Below, in pieces: positions 10,820 through 23,080 of a stretch of 64,000 nucleotides of DNA. Made by a program: the position numbers and the translations under genes. Origin of the DNA: Alnus glutinosa (Eukaryota; Streptophyta; Magnoliopsida; Fagales; Betulaceae); the NCBI RefSeq assembly GCF_958979055.1, contig NC_084896.1:26832001-26896000 (forward strand), in the 5' to 3' direction. The stretch's first letter is position 1; every line of letters begins with the position of its first letter. Below the pieces are notes generated by a model. It had not been told where the DNA came from, ran no database searches, and saw only the letters and a list, made by a program, of their open reading frames with translations.

Positions 10820-11965
10820 TTAATGTTTGTGGGTATCATTTATGGCAAACCCTTACGAGACTTCAATCGTCCACTAGGAAGTCTTAGGGGTTTAAAAGGT
10901 TTGTTGTATACGCTAAATGCAATCGTCTCTCCCACGAAAGAGGATTTATGTTTCACGCTTTGATTTTGCTTTTCATTTTATTTTTGCTAAGGGACTAGCA
11001 AAATGTAAGTTTGAGGGTGTTTGATGAGTGTCAAATATTGTATATTTAGATCTCTTGATTTACATTAGTTAGACCTTTGGCCTTGTTATTTTCTAATATA
11101 TTGACTAGTTTTGGTGTTTTTTTGTGTTTTGTAGGACATTAAGTGTAATGTCCAAGAAATTATTTAATGAGTTTATTAGGAATTAAATTAATGTAAGCCC
11201 ATTTAGTGTGGTAAAATCACACGTGATGATTTAATTTAGAAAAGTGAAGAGAAAAGGTAGAATATTATTAATGGATTTTTAGGATTAAATAAAAATAAGT
11301 CTATTTAGTGCAGTAAAGTAAAAAAAAAAAAAAAAAGTATTTTATTTTTATCCTATGGGCTTGAAAATGATAGCCCAAGAAAAGAAAATAAGAATAATGT
11401 TTTTGAGGCCCAAACCAAGAATTTTCACAAATGTCCACAAATATCACTTAAGTTGGGGGCATTTTCAGAATTTTTGCACTTAAAACACCTTTTTCCATCT
11501 ATGTGGCTCACGACACTCCCCTCTACCAAATTAGATTTTCACTCCTACGGGCTTGAAAATGATAGTCCAAAAAAAGAGAATAAGAATGATGTTTTTGAGG
11601 CCCAAACCAGGAATTTTCACAAATGTCCACAAATATCACTTACGTTGGGGGCATTTCTGGAATTTTTGCACTAAAAACACCTTTTCCCATCTATGTTTTT
11701 AAATGAGATTGTGGTGAAAGAAAAGGAATATCTCTCAAACCGGTTTTGGTGTTGTTTTACAAAATATCCCAAAAAAGATATTTTGAGATCTTTACAAAAT
11801 ATCCTAAAGATATTTTGGAAAGATTTCTATTAGTTTTAAATCTTAATTGTTACAGGTTATTAGTATTCTAATGTTTTTAAAGTTTTTTTAAAACAGGGCT
11901 TTTCATATGGCATTAAAGGTTTATTAGTATGCTGCTCGAATGATTTTAAAATGTTATTAGGCATT

Positions 11966-12010
<45 letters not shown>

Positions 12011-13436
12011 ATTACTTTGCTCAATTAGACTTATTTCATAAGTATAACAATTAGTTATATCTACTATGATGTATTATGTTTTAAAAGTGAAAAGAAGTAT
12101 TCTTATGGAAATTGGTATTTTGGTAATTTAATAATAAACATAGTCAAAATAATAATAGGATTAAGAAATCAGAAAGGATTATAGGGTTAAAAAATACGTT
12201 TAGTGAATTATACTAATTCACTATTTGCTTGTATTATATATGTATATATTGCAGTGATTATATTTGTGAACATTTTCATAAAGCCAGAAGAATTACTGTG
12301 AGTATTTCTTACTCATTGAAGATGATACGTGTGGTTTAGTCTTTAGCAATGTAGTGACTGCTGTTTTATTTAATTGTATACATGATGTTTGACATTTTAC
12401 ATGTTTAACATTTTTGGTTGGAATTATGTATTTGTTGCTATTTGCATATTATACTGTGATGTATATTTAACGAATATGAGTTATGAATCGGCTAAAGACT
12501 AAAAGAAAATGGAGATATGGCTTCGGTATTAGAAGTATGGTTCCGGTAATGGAGGTACGGCTTTAGTATGAGAAGTATGGTTCCAATAAAGGAGGTATAA
12601 CTCAGTAATTAGTGGTAATATAGAGAAATGGCTTTGAGAAGTTAAGAGTTAAAGTAAAAGAACGAGCATGATTGTATGTAGATATAATTGTATGTATGTT
12701 GATATAACTGTCATCATTTGGATGCATTGTATATTGTTAGATAAATCAATGTGTCATTATGTGGTTGAGGACCGTTGACCCACTCAACCACAACATGAGA
12801 TTGTGGTGTTAACCACAATCACATGTGAGTTTTTGCAGGAATGAAGGGAGCAGCTGATAGGTTGATTAAGGAAGAGACCTTTAGTTTGTATTAGAATAAT
12901 ATATGGTTGTGTAATATCAGTACTGCATGTGACACATTTTATCATTTTTTAATGTAATTATTGTATCAGAACGAAAAGTTATTATTTTATATATTGAGGT
13001 TATTCAGTCAGCTCTGATGTGCCATTGTAGAAGAAAAAAAAAATATTTCCGCTGCCAATTATTTAACTCTGATAACGTCGTAATGTCACGTTGTAAGAAT
13101 GGACTCATTGAATTATTTAATCAATTTTTGAAACAAAGTAGAACAAATCTAAGAGTTGTATGGTGAGAAATTCAAATATGTGTTGGTGAACATGAGAATA
13201 TATTGTTATGATTTGGTGGGTGTGGATTCTTGAACGATAGAACCCTATCTTTTGATTTATTTAGTTTATGTTTTCTTTTGTTAAAAAACCATAAATTTAG
13301 ACTAGGTTAAAATAGGATTAGTTTAAATAGAGATTAATTTTCACAACGCAATTCCTCGTATATTCGACCTCGCACTTGTACATACACTATATTGCAAACG
13401 ATTCGTGTACTTGCAAGTACTTTAAAACTCACAACA
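10820..13436 (+). mobile_element. Ty3/gypsy fossil: 3' internal end plus LTR
   Basis: A purine-rich tract ending near 11021 precedes a TG start at 11022 (TGATGAGTGTCAAATATTG). The LTR resumes after a nested insertion (about 11144-13092) and ends with GTACTTGCAAGTACTTT and CTCACAACA at 13436, wording typical of plant non-chromovirus gypsy LTR ends. Without the insertion the LTR is about 470 bp. Coding regions are missing, so the element is broken and reduced to its 3' end. Lineage assignment (Tat or Athila-like) is a guess. Confidence 0.6.
11144..13092 (-). mobile_element. LTR-type element, same family as 60519-63153, nested in gypsy LTR
   Basis: On the minus strand it shares ordered blocks with 60519-63153: ATTACGA..TATCA.AGTT near the start, ATGTGATTGYGGTTA.CACCACAA, GATGACAGTTATAT, and a later TGAGTA.GA.TACT motif. 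The + strand left end TGTAATGTCC mirrors the right end of the element at 34481. Flanks TTAAG and GTAAG may be an aged target duplication. It contains an (AT)n run at about 11968-12006 and short GG(T/A)ATGGTTCCGG-like tandem words near 12520-12590. No coding region: a solo LTR or a coding-less element. Confidence 0.6.
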
Positions 13437-13449
13437 GCGACTGTAAAGC

Positions 13450-14106
13450 TGAAACTGCAGGACTCCCGTGTAGTCCTATTCCGAGAGATAAACACTAAGT
13501 AGTTATCCTCGAGAAAGCTATTCCCAAGAATACGCAACAGGAGGTACATCCTAATTGGCCCCCAGGAATGCAGGCATCCCGGGATCGAGAGTCAACTTAG
13601 TCAGCCAAGGCCCGAGACAAGCATGTCCCGAGAACTTAGGTATCAACCGCATATCAGGAAATCTGGATTAGAATCCTATTCCAAGTTGAATTGAGGTAGG
13701 AGTCACAATCCGGATCTTTTGGGATCGCACCCAGTTCCTGGAAATCTGGGATTAAAACTAATCCCGGATTCGTTGCTGAAAATCTCAGGATCATTAAGGA
13801 AATAATCCCGAGATTGGAAGATAGAAGAGTCCGAGTTTAGGATAAACTTTGAAAGCACTCCTAGGTCAAAGAACACGAAACCCTAGTAGTAAGGAATCTC
13901 ATCATTCAGCCTATAAATAGGCTCATACCCTAGGTATAAACGACAGATTGAATTTTTTATCTAGACTTTTTTCTCAGAAGCTAATTTAGGCATCAGTGAG
14001 ACCCCCAGAAGGGTCTCCTAATTTTATTTTTTTTGTAAAATTATTGGGAAGTGTGAAGAACACCGGAGAACGTGCTGTTCACACCATACCGGAAACTGTA
14101 CCAACA
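13450..14106 (+). mobile_element. LTR fossil related to 50670-51389
   Basis: Shares ordered blocks with the reverse complement of 50670-51389: GGACTCCCG, the GGTATCAACCGCAT word, CCTATAAATAGGC TATA-like box near 13911, GAGAC.C.CAGAAGGGTCT, and the end CCATACCGGAAACTGTACCAACA at 14106. Its left part is missing, being joined to the gypsy LTR. Sequence after 14106 is the 3' flank of pseudogene B. Confidence 0.65.
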
Positions 14107-14278
14107 AATTATAATTGAGTGCAAAAGCAAAAAATTTAGTACTTAAGTCAAATTTAAATTTGACAAATTGTTGACTACAATCCAACAAACCTCAAGCTCC
14201 TAAAACAATAAAATAAGTGAACAATACAATGTTATTACAATGCAATCCAATACCATTAAAATTACTCAAACTTTAGAT

Positions 14279-15600
14279 CTACGACACTGAGATGATAGAG
14301 AATACAGTTTGTGTTAAAGTGAGCAACGACAAACAAATAGCAGCTCCAGTAGAAGCAATTTTCCAAGGAGTGCTCAAATAATCACGTCGGAAGATAGCAT
14401 TCCACCTATGCCAATGATTCTTATAGAATGTATTCAAATCTTCACAAAGACGAAAAATAATAGTAGTTCGCTTCTGAAAGAAAAATTTGTCTTCAAAGAT
14501 TGTTGACCAAAGTTGTCATTGCATGGCTGTCGCCTAAACTGTTAACTTGGATCCCCTTTCGCACAAGTAAATCCACATCTTTGGGAGTGTCGATAAGGAA
14601 ATCCAATACGCGAATATAATCGGTAAAATAACCATCAAAGGGATAGTGATCGACATTGTTCCATGGCCATGAGGTTTCGAAAAAGAGACTCTGTTTTATC
14701 GTCGAATTTTAATTTTGGCATTTCCAGCACTCCGCTTGTGAATTTTAAGTCAAATAATAATTTGCTTGAGCTCTTCTTCAACTTCACTCCTGCCTTGTCC
14801 AATTGGCTTACACTGTACAAATGCCTAATTTTTTCGCCATGGTTTCTTTTTGGTAGACTTTGTGATATTGATCAAGGCAAAAAAGAGGTTCTTAACAAAT
14901 CAATGAAGTGCCTTATTTTCAAATTGGGATCATGAGATATTATTCTAGTGGTGGATCGTTTAAAGAATTTGATGGCAAGCTCAACGAAGGAAGGTAAGTT
15001 TGAGGCAGATGCAAATGCAAAGTTGTATAATTCCTCAATAACAAAGAAAGGAAGTTGATTCTCAAGCAACCGGATGTCCTTTCTTACTATAGCAATCAAC
15101 CGCGGTTTTAAGGTGTCCTCATCCGTCCATTCTTTAGGCTTGCATGTAATAAAAAACACTATAATGAAGCTCGCATCCAGCAGAATCATTTTCACATAAT
15201 CATCACTGCTAAGTCCGCTAGTATGTGAATAACAACGACGAACAGCTGCTTCCCTATCCATTATAAAGCTTACTAAATTCTCCACGCTTAACGCAGCCTT
15301 TTGCACAAATTTCTTGAAATATGTCACTTTAAGCTTTTCCATAGTTTTCAATCTTTCATCGCCATGATGAAAATGCCCTACTGATATATGCTGAGGAGTG
15401 TAGGCTTTTTTATTCACTTTGCGAAGATTAGTTAGAACTCTGTAGATACAACGTTCAAGTAATAAGGGAGGCTCTGAGCTTTGTAGCATTTTTGTGATGT
15501 CATTTGCCAACCATTTGCCTTGATGTTCTTTCACATTTATTATCAAATGTAACAAATCATTTGCTGCTGAGTGAATTTCTGGAATTGCTGATTGTTCCAT
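14279..15600 (-). pseudogene. DUF247 pseudogene B
   Basis: A full-length DUF247 copy on the minus strand, from MEQSAIPEIHSA at 15600 to the C-terminal anchor near 14300. The first 242 codons are open and retain IYRVLTNLRKVNKKAYTPQ, DYVKMILLDASFI and LLENQLPFFVIEELY. A stop replaces a Gln codon at 14872-14874 (after FLP). The same frame reopens with LYSVSQLDKAGVKLK, then a 4-bp insertion near 14650 (extra CGAT-type bases in the QCHYP region) shifts the frame. Further downstream the C-terminal region (about 14400-14520) is also altered. Its leader intron is present to about 15830 but the leader exon and promoter are absent. Probably not functional. Confidence 0.88.
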
Positions 15601-15830
15601 TTTAGCAAATTGGCTTTCTTAAATTTCCTAATGACAAAGACAAGGGTCACGATCATTAAAACATATATTGGAAGATAGTTCCCATGATGCTGCAAAATCT
15701 CCTGTTGACCTTTGCTTTTCTAAGTTGTAAGTATATATTAAATCCTTAATTGATATTCACAAAATATTTAGAACTAAATTAATTAGGATTTGATGTGATA
15801 GCTGAAATGTCAACGGATGCTATATATTCC
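15601..15830 (-). other. Partial leader intron of pseudogene B
   Basis: On the minus strand this matches the 3' half of the DUF247 leader intron and its acceptor (CTTTGTCATTAG). Homology stops near 15830 and unrelated sequence follows, so promoter and leader exon have been lost. Confidence 0.7.
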
Positions 15831-15839
15831 ATAGCCTTA

Positions 15840-15970
15840 GGCCCAGAAGCACACCACTTAGCTTATGGTCTCATTGCTTTGGTTAAAGAGAATTAATAAG
15901 GATCCTCCCCGTACCATTACATATGATGATAGCAGCAATTAAATAAGAAGAGAAATATTTGGTGTATCTC

Positions 15971-16024
<54 letters not shown>

Positions 16025-17096
16025 CTATTTCCGTACAAGAAACATGCAAATCTTGTTAAATTTTAAAGTGTATTTTCTAGAATTCATAATCTCACTTGCA
16101 CATGATCGATGGATGACACAAGTACGTCATTCTCTCCTTAACATTTTCACTCTACCACCTTCTATCTTTACCATCTAATCATCACTACCTATATTTAACC
16201 CACTTTATCTTTTAATACAACCTTACACCTTCTTAATGAACATTATTATCATTTTATATACAAATTTATTGTTCTTTCTTGGTCACACATAAAGTCATGC
16301 TTATCTTCTTAATTAAGTGTGAGATTAATACTCTAGAACCCTTCATTCCCTAACCCTTATATATACCCTAAGAATGCTTCCAAGCCTCTCATTCCATCAT
16401 ATCTCACCAAAACTTTCTTCTATCATCTTGTGCAAGTGTAGTCCAACCCAAATTTTTTCTATTGCTATACTATTTCATAAATAAGAAGTAAATTTTCTCA
16501 TTTATTTTTAATCTTTTTCCTATTTTTGGTTGTGAGTCTTTAGGCTAGTATAACTTTGTTGCAGTATTACTTGAGAATCTGTTGTTCTTAACATTTGGAA
16601 GCCGTATTTCTCTACAAATCCACTATTCAATGATATTTTTAAAAAGGAGATATGCACGAGAATGAAACCAAATATAAAACCAATTCTCCACAAAAATGCT
16701 AAAACAAATCAAGTCTAGAGGTTGCCCTTCAAGTATGCTGAGGCCTGAGGGGTCATCGGCGTATCCATTTAAATCTTTTAATGGAGAAGGTAAAAATTTC
16801 ATGTCCGTATACAAGAAATGTTAACCAAATTTGCCTCATTCATTGTCTAACATATGTGGCGTGAGGTTTCAACCATCAATTAGACATTTTTAGTTGATGC
16901 TTTTGCTTCTCTTTGATTTTTTTTACGAGAAGTAGAAAAATCGCTTGAAACATCATAACAATAGAGGGGGGTATAATAAACCAATGAAATAATACAGAGG
17001 AAGAGAGGGTGGCACATAAAAGATTATTTATAAAATTCTATAAAAAAATTCAAGCTTGTGATTATAATTGTCTGCTTTTACATAAAAGTTAGTTGC
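15840..17096. other. Intergenic DNA with a promoter-like patch
   Basis: A (CT)n(AT)n microsatellite lies at about 15974-16021. Near 16360 a TATATATA box is followed by a CT-rich leader-like stretch, but no open frame of note comes after it, so I read this as a repeat or relic promoter. The rest is AT-rich without recognised genes. Confidence 0.35.
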
Positions 17097-17790
17097 GGTT
17101 ATAATTGTCTGCTTTTACATGATGGCCGAACCACCCCTGACTATTTCAAGATGGTTTCTACCACCACCTGGTATGGCCGAATGGGGTGATTAAGCCACCC
17201 CATTTGGCCAAAGAGGGAGGTTCTCTTGTTTGATTTATTTATTTTTTTTTTTCATTTTTTCTAGTACTAATTATCAACTTTTTTCAATAAAATAGTTAAT
17301 GAGCGTACTAAATGCGCCCTCAGCCTTTGCAAGGCCGTAGTAAAGCAATAAGGAGAATTAGAGTCTTTCTTGTATTCTCTCAAATGTCATGTAACTTTTA
17401 ATTTATTATTGAATCAAAATCTAATAATGATCATTTCAAATTTAATGTTAATTTTAAATTTGAAATACAACATTTGAAATAAAGCAAAGAGAACTCCTCC
17501 TTGTAGGAGGTCCCTCTCCACGTGAAAAATGTTGGTTGGTATTGATTCGATTGAAAACTAAAACAAACTAAAAAAGAGGTAAAAGTACAAAGCTGAGCAG
17601 AAAATATAAAAAGAATTCATTTGGTCTCCGACACAAGCAAATCATAAAGAAGAAAGTGAATCTTGATCGGAGAGGTAGGCATAATTGGCATTTGGCTCCA
17701 CTTTATTTTCCCTCTATTAATTTTCCTTTGCCTCGGAATATGATGTAAGCTTAGAAAAGGTAAGACGAGAGTTAGTGGTTCTGCTAAGCC
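17097..17790. repeat. Third, partial copy of the 25-28 kb duplicated block
   Basis: From CTGCTTTTACATGATGGCCG to GTTAGTGGTTCTGCTAAGCC this stretch matches 27006-27696 and the equivalent at about 39690-40370. It contains the words CATTTGGCCAAAGAGGGAGG and CCACGTGAAAAATGTTGG. It is non-coding. Confidence 0.75.
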
Positions 17791-18129
17791 TTGTTCCTCT
17801 GTCGGGTGAGGGAAGACAAGAAAAGCTCTTCCAAAGACAGAAAGTAATTATATATACTTTTAATCATTTTTCGAGTGATTTATTTAGCAGATGACAAACA
17901 AAAGCTCCCATATTTATCTAGTGTTAGAAAATTTATGGTAGCCTTTCAATAAATTCAATTATATATATATGAACAACCATATAGAGAAGAATTTGTTCAA
18001 ATCCACCCCTCATTATAAATTTCCCTTTCTAATTTTTTATTTTTATTTTTTTAACTAGCGTAATTGACTAAATCCAGGCTTTTATTCATATATTGTCACC
18101 AACAAATAAATATGAATGCTAATTCCATT

Positions 18130-18748
18130 TCTAATTCAACTATCACACCAAATCCTAATTTAGTTCTAAATATTCAGTGAATATCGGGGATTTAAAAGAT
18201 ACTTGGAATTTAGAAAAGAAAAGGTCAACAGGAGATTTTGCAGCATCATGGGAACTATCTTCCAATATATGTTTTATTTGATGCTAGTGACCCTTGTCTT
18301 TGTCAATAGGAAATTTAAGAAAGGCAACTTGGTAAAAGGGGACAATCAACAAGTACAGAAATTCAAGCAGCAGCAAATGATTTGATAATAAATGCGAATG
18401 AAAATTTTGAAAGTCAAATGAAACATCAAGACAGAGTGTTGGCAAATGACATCACAGAAATGCTATAAATTTTGGAGCCTCCCTTATCACCTGAATGTTG
18501 TATCTACAGGATCCAAGTGATCTTCGCAAATTGAACGAAGAAGCTTACACTCCTCAGGTTATATCAATATGGCCTTTTCACCATGGCGTTGAAAGATTGA
18601 AAACCATAAAAAGGCGTAAAGGGAGATATTTCAAAATATTTGTGGAAAAAGCTTAGCTAAATGTGAAGAATTTAGTAAGCATTGTAAGGTATAGGGAAGT
18701 AGATGTTCGTCGTTGTTATTTACATACTAGCAGACTTGGTAGTACTTC

Positions 18749-18752
<4 letters not shown>
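18130..18752 (+). pseudogene. DUF247 pseudogene C, N-terminal fragment
   Basis: From about 18130 this matches the leader intron, with acceptor near 18310. The coding part starts near 18337, where the ATG is replaced by GGGG-like sequence. It keeps recognisable pieces of the N-terminal third: the acidic insert region, an IYRIQVIFAN-like distorted version of the IYKVPTDLR motif, EEAYTPQVIS and the region around KNLVSIVRYREVDVRR. The copy stops near 18750 at a (CT)n(AT)n microsatellite (18754-18791). Several stops and shifts are present. The insert in the N-terminus (NANENFESQ-like) puts it closer to genes E and H than to A. Confidence 0.8.

Positions 18753-18753
<1 letters not shown>

Positions 18754-18791
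<38 letters not shown>
18754..18791. repeat. (CT)n(AT)n microsatellite
   Basis: Compound microsatellite exactly at the truncation point of pseudogene C; sequence after it (from about 18796) matches 28665 onward upstream of gene F. Confidence 0.85.
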
Positions 18792-18792
<1 letters not shown>

Positions 18793-19324
18793 TTCTTTGG
18801 AAAACAAATACAAGTAGTATGAATTTGACTCTGCACAGAGGAAAAAAATGAATTAATGAAATTTTCAATTTCAAAATCTTAATTTTCACATGGAGCAGTT
18901 AGTCAGTTTGGCCCGGACAAAGAACCAAGTACAAGTTTATCAACCGAATAAGAGTTTGTTTGCGATTACGTTGTGAGATAAAATATTTAAAGTCAAATAG
19001 ACTCTAATGTAGGCTATATAACATAGTTGGACCCAAATTTATAGACTTACAATATGTTTAGAATTGTGTTGAAAAATATAGATTTTAATTAATGAAATTT
19101 AGTCAATCATGAAATATACTTGGTCTATAAAAGGCATTTCCCCAATATTTGATAAGAAAATGAAAAACACAAATAAAGCAACAAAAAAAGATCGTTTCCT
19201 TTCCTTTTTTTTTTTTTCCTAAGCAAAAAAATAAAAAGAAAGATCATTTCCTAGCTTACTAGATGATATTACAGGCATTTCCCCAAATCTTTGATAGGAA
19301 AAAAAAAAAACCAAAAAGACCAAC

Positions 19325-19689
19325 AAAAAACATAATTTTCTTTTCTTTCTTTTTTTCTTCTATAAAAGAAAGAAAAGATAATTTTCTCTAAAATCTTTAG
19401 TGGTCCACTGACTCCACTTACCATGATCGATCTCGGACTATTCTTGAATTTTGCGTACGTTTGGGAAATTGGGAATGACCGTTAAGTACTACTACAAACG
19501 TGGTGGTAGGGTTAAAGGGCTAAAAGGTCTTTTTATCCCAAACTTGTGTTTCTTTATAAGCCAACCCACCCGCCATTGTTTGAGAGCCACACCGACACGG
19601 CAGATAGATTTCTATATTTCATTTGCAGGAGCTCAACGTCTTTGTATTAATCGTCAACGTGCGGCGGACGTACTCACACGCAGCTTAAG
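19325..19689 (+). promoter_or_regulatory. Promoter and leader exon of DUF247 copy D
   Basis: The full conserved block is present: GAAAGAAAAG stretch, TTTAGTGGTCCACTGACTCC, the CGTTAAGTACTACTAC segment, TATA box TTTATAAG at 19553-19560, leader exon and AAG/GTGAAA donor at 19689/19690. This is the most complete promoter among the copies besides gene A. Confidence 0.7.
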
Positions 19690-20047
19690 GTGAAAACCCC
19701 CTTTCTCCTTATAATTTAATAGTACGTTATAGAATATGTAGCGCTTGTTCGTATATGGCTCCTCCTTTAATTTGTCCATAATTAAACTGTTCGAGCGTAC
19801 CTTTCTCTTGCTATATATGCATAAGAATTTCTATTTCTTTGCTCTTTCTTCCACTAGCATCAATTGACATTTCAGCTATCAGATCAAATCTTAATTTAGT
19901 TCTAAATATTTTGTGAATATCAAGGATTTAATATATACTTACAACTTAGAAAAGAAAAGGATCCACACCAGATTTTGCCGCATCATGTGAATTGAATTAT
20001 CTTCTAATGTTTTTTAATTAATGATCGTGACCCTTTTCTTTCATTAG
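19690..20047 (+). other. Leader intron of DUF247 copy D
   Basis: GTGAAA donor to TCATTAG acceptor, 358 nt, 27 nt before the ATG. Inferred from conservation with genes A, E, F and I. Confidence 0.6.
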
Positions 20048-20074
20048 GAAATTTAAGAAAGGCAATTTGCTAAA

Positions 20075-21400
20075 ATGGAACAATCAGCAAGGGCAGAAAT
20101 TCAAGCAGCAACAAATGATTTAGTAAATTTGATAATAAATTCTAGAAGTCAAGGCAAATGGTTGGCAAATGACATCACAAAAATACTAGAAAGCTCGGAG
20201 ACTCCCTTATCACCTAAACCTTGTATCTACAAGGTTCCAACTGATCTTCGCGAAGTGAATGAAAAGGCCTACACTCCTCAGCATATATCAATAGGGCCTT
20301 TTTATCATGGCGATGAAAGATTGGAAACCATGGAAAAGCTTAAAGTGACATATTTCAAGAGATTTGTGCAGAAGGCTAGGCTAAACGTAGAAGATTTAGT
20401 AAGCATCATAAAGCAAAAGGAAGCAGAAGTTCGTCATTGTTATTCACATACTAGCGAACTTAGCAGTGATGATTATGTGAAAATGATCCTGGTGGATGCA
20501 AGCTTCATTATTGTGTTTTTTTTTAACATGCAAGCATAAAGAATATTGGACGGGCCCAAATAATGAGGACAACTTAACACCGCGATTGATTAATACATTA
20601 AGAAAGGATATCCGGTTGCTTGAAAATCAACTTCCTTTCTTTATTATTGAGGAATTGTACAATGTTGCATTTGCATCTTGCTCAAACTTACCTTCCTTCA
20701 TTGACCTTGCCATCAAATTCTTGAAAAAAAACTGCAGTAGAGATATATCTCAAGATCCCAATTTGAAAATAGAACACTTCGTTGATTTGCTAAGAGCCTC
20801 TTTTTTGCCTCAATCAATATCACAGAGTCTACCGAAAAGAAACCGTCGCAATAAAGTTAGGGATTTGTACGGTGCGAGTCAGTTGGTCGAGGCAGGAGTG
20901 AAATTGAAGAAGGGCTCAAGCAATTTATTATTTGACTTAAAATTCGAACACGGAGTGCTAGAAATACCAACCTTAAAAATCGACGATAAAACAGAGTCTC
21001 TTTTTCGAAATGTCATGGCCTTGGAGCAATGTCACTATCCCTTTGATGGCTATTTACCGATTATATTCGCGTATTGGATTTCCTTATCAACACTCCCAAG
21101 GATGTGAATTTACTAGTGCAAAAGAGGATCCTGATTAACGGTTTAGGTGACAGCAATGCAGTGTCAACTTTGGTCAACAATCTTTGGAGACAAATTTTTA
21201 TTTCAGAAGTGAACTCCGATTATATTGATCTTTGTACAAAATTGAAGCATTTCTATGAGTATCCTTGGCATAGATGGAAAACTGTCTTGAGACGTGATTA
21301 TTTAAACACTCCTTGGAGAATTGCTTCTACTGCAGCTGCTATTATTTTGCTGGTGCTCACTTTCACACAAACTGTATGCTCTATCATCTCATTGTGGTAG
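20075..21400 (+). pseudogene. DUF247 copy D, full length with two compensating one-base shifts
   Basis: The start MEQSARAEIQ and the C-terminal anchor PWRIASTAAAIILLVLTFTQ share one frame, but the middle (about 20530 to 21055) lies in another. The first shift is an extra T in the T run near 20515-20524 (VFF-coding region). The second is a missing T in the TTTACCG segment near 21055, where paralogs read TTTTACCG. Outside these two points every DUF247 motif is intact, including IYKVPTDLREVNEKAYTP and LLENQLPFFIIEELY. As given, translation would end after 154 codons. Both changes are in homopolymers, so assembly error is a real alternative to a young pseudogene. Promoter, leader exon and intron are intact. 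Confidence 0.85.
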
Positions 21401-21747
21401 ATCTAAAGTTTGAGTAATTTTAATGGTATTGGATTGCATTGTGATAACATTGTATTGTTCGCTTATTTTATTGTTTTAGGAGCTTGAGGTTTGTGGGATT
21501 GCAGTCTACAATTTGGAAAAATTTAAATTTGAGTTAAAGTACTAAATTTTTTGCTTTTGCACCCAATTATAATCTTACACTTTTTTATGTTGTAATACCA
21601 TATGCTCTATTTGCAATATTCTTTTTACTCTTTGAAATCATATTTTTAAATTATATACTTTGAGATATTTTCAATCCACTATTATACCAATTGTTATTTG
21701 TTCGTAATTCTTTTAGTTTACTCCCATTTCTTTCTCTTTGTCTCATT
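21401..21747 (+). other. Conserved DUF247 3' flank of copy D
   Basis: Matches 3799-4116 and 31051-31380, ending near TTTCTCTTTGTCTCA where the retroposon begins. Confidence 0.55.
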
Positions 21748-22262
21748 TTTTTTTTTGAACAAAGAAGCATGTGCTCCTTACAAATCTAAAAGCCATGAGG
21801 CATAACAGAGATAGAATGAGAGGTACAAGACACCCCTACATCCAAAGTCAGAAACAAATTTGACAAAGCAGTTGTCTAAAACAATACACAAATATTACAT
21901 GAACATCCCTTAAAGCTCCACATTACAAATAAATTCAGAAAATATTTGTGCACTGCAAAGACACTGTGAAACACACAGACAACTAGGGAATATACAATCA
22001 GCACAGAAAACACTCAAGACAAATAGAGCCACCTTCGGGGAGGAATTCCGTCGCCGGAGAGACGGCGCGTGGAGGCCACGCGCCATCCCCGGAAATATCC
22101 CTGCTCAACCGACCACCAGCGAACACCGGACAGCACCGAACGCAGCCTGAAAAGCGGAACGTGGCTCATACGCGCGGCCCAAGGAGGAAACAAAGGCCTC
22201 TCCCCCTCTAGAGAAAGCTTCTCGAGAGCTTCTCTCTCTTCAGCAGAGAGAGAAGCCTACGA
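21748..22262 (-). mobile_element. Poly-A tailed retroposon fragment
   Basis: On the minus strand a sequence of about 510 bp ends in a poly-A run (the T run at 21749-21758 on +). It inserts into the conserved 3' flank of copy D. Its 5' part is GC-rich (GGCGCGTGGCCTCCACGCGCC-like stretch, here split by the 20-base limit to GGCGCGTGGCCTCC), unlike its surroundings. The layout fits a 5'-truncated LINE 3' end or a processed transcript copy. I cannot name the source. Confidence 0.5.
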
Positions 22263-22849
22263 TGTTAAGAATTCAACATTTATATGCTCAACATTAATTA
22301 GCTATCATATTTATTCATATTTTGAAAGCCAAAAACTGTTCTGATCAAATTTAAATAATTTAATTTGAAAATAGTATTAAAGGATAACAAAATAATGTGG
22401 AGCTGATTTATTTGTACCCGTCTCATTTTTCTTTATTAATTGTTTTGATCTCTCCACATTACTTTAATACACATTTTTCAAGTAAAAATTTGATATCTCT
22501 CTAGTAATTAATATAATATAGTTGGGATCAACCTTCTCCCTAGCTTTCTCTGCTTTTTTATATTCACCCACCGCTCCACGTTAGAGGCTACAACAAGAGC
22601 GAAATTATCATATTGTAATGAGTAATACTACTCCTATAACGCTTTTACAATTTGTTAAATCACCGGTACTTCTCCTAAAAAAATGGTATGACATGAGTTT
22701 CCAACATTTTGAACCAAAAAGTAATTAATTTTTTTTTTTATAGACTAAAGGCATACTATTTTTTGTAAGTGACTTTATAAAAAAGTAGTAAATTGTTTTT
22801 ACCGCATTTGTCTTTAGTTGGGGGGCTTTTTGAAAAGAAAGTTAATTAC
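22263..22849. other. Intergenic DNA, no gene seen
   Basis: AT-rich. The stretch at 22265-22380 resembles 59715-59825 (words AATTCAACATTTAT and GATTTAATTTGAAAATA), so it is a dispersed repeat. Confidence 0.4.
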
Positions 22850-23080
22850 CGATCTCGGACTATTATTGAATTTTGCGTTTGGGAATTACCGTTTAGTACT
22901 ACTACAAACGTGGTGGTAGAGTTAAAGGGCTAAAAGGTATTTTTATCCCAAACTTGTGTTTCTTTATAAGCCAACCCACCCGCTATTGTTTGAGAGCCAC
23001 ACGCCAGATGATCTACATTTCATTTGCAGGAGCACAACGTCTTTGTATCGCCAACGTGCGGCGTACTCACGCAGCTTAAG
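22850..23080 (+). promoter_or_regulatory. Promoter and leader exon of DUF247 gene E
   Basis: The conserved block starts abruptly at GATCTCGGACTATTATTG, so the upstream GAAAGAAAAG and GTGGTCCACTG parts are missing. TATA box TTTATAAG at 22963-22970. The leader exon is slightly shortened (TTGTATCGCCAACGTGCGGCG) and ends AAG at 23080 before GTGAAA. Confidence 0.65.

Noticed and set aside
16360-16560. TATA box with CT-rich leader, like a gene start
   Set aside because: No reading frame follows; kept only as a note in the intergenic entry.
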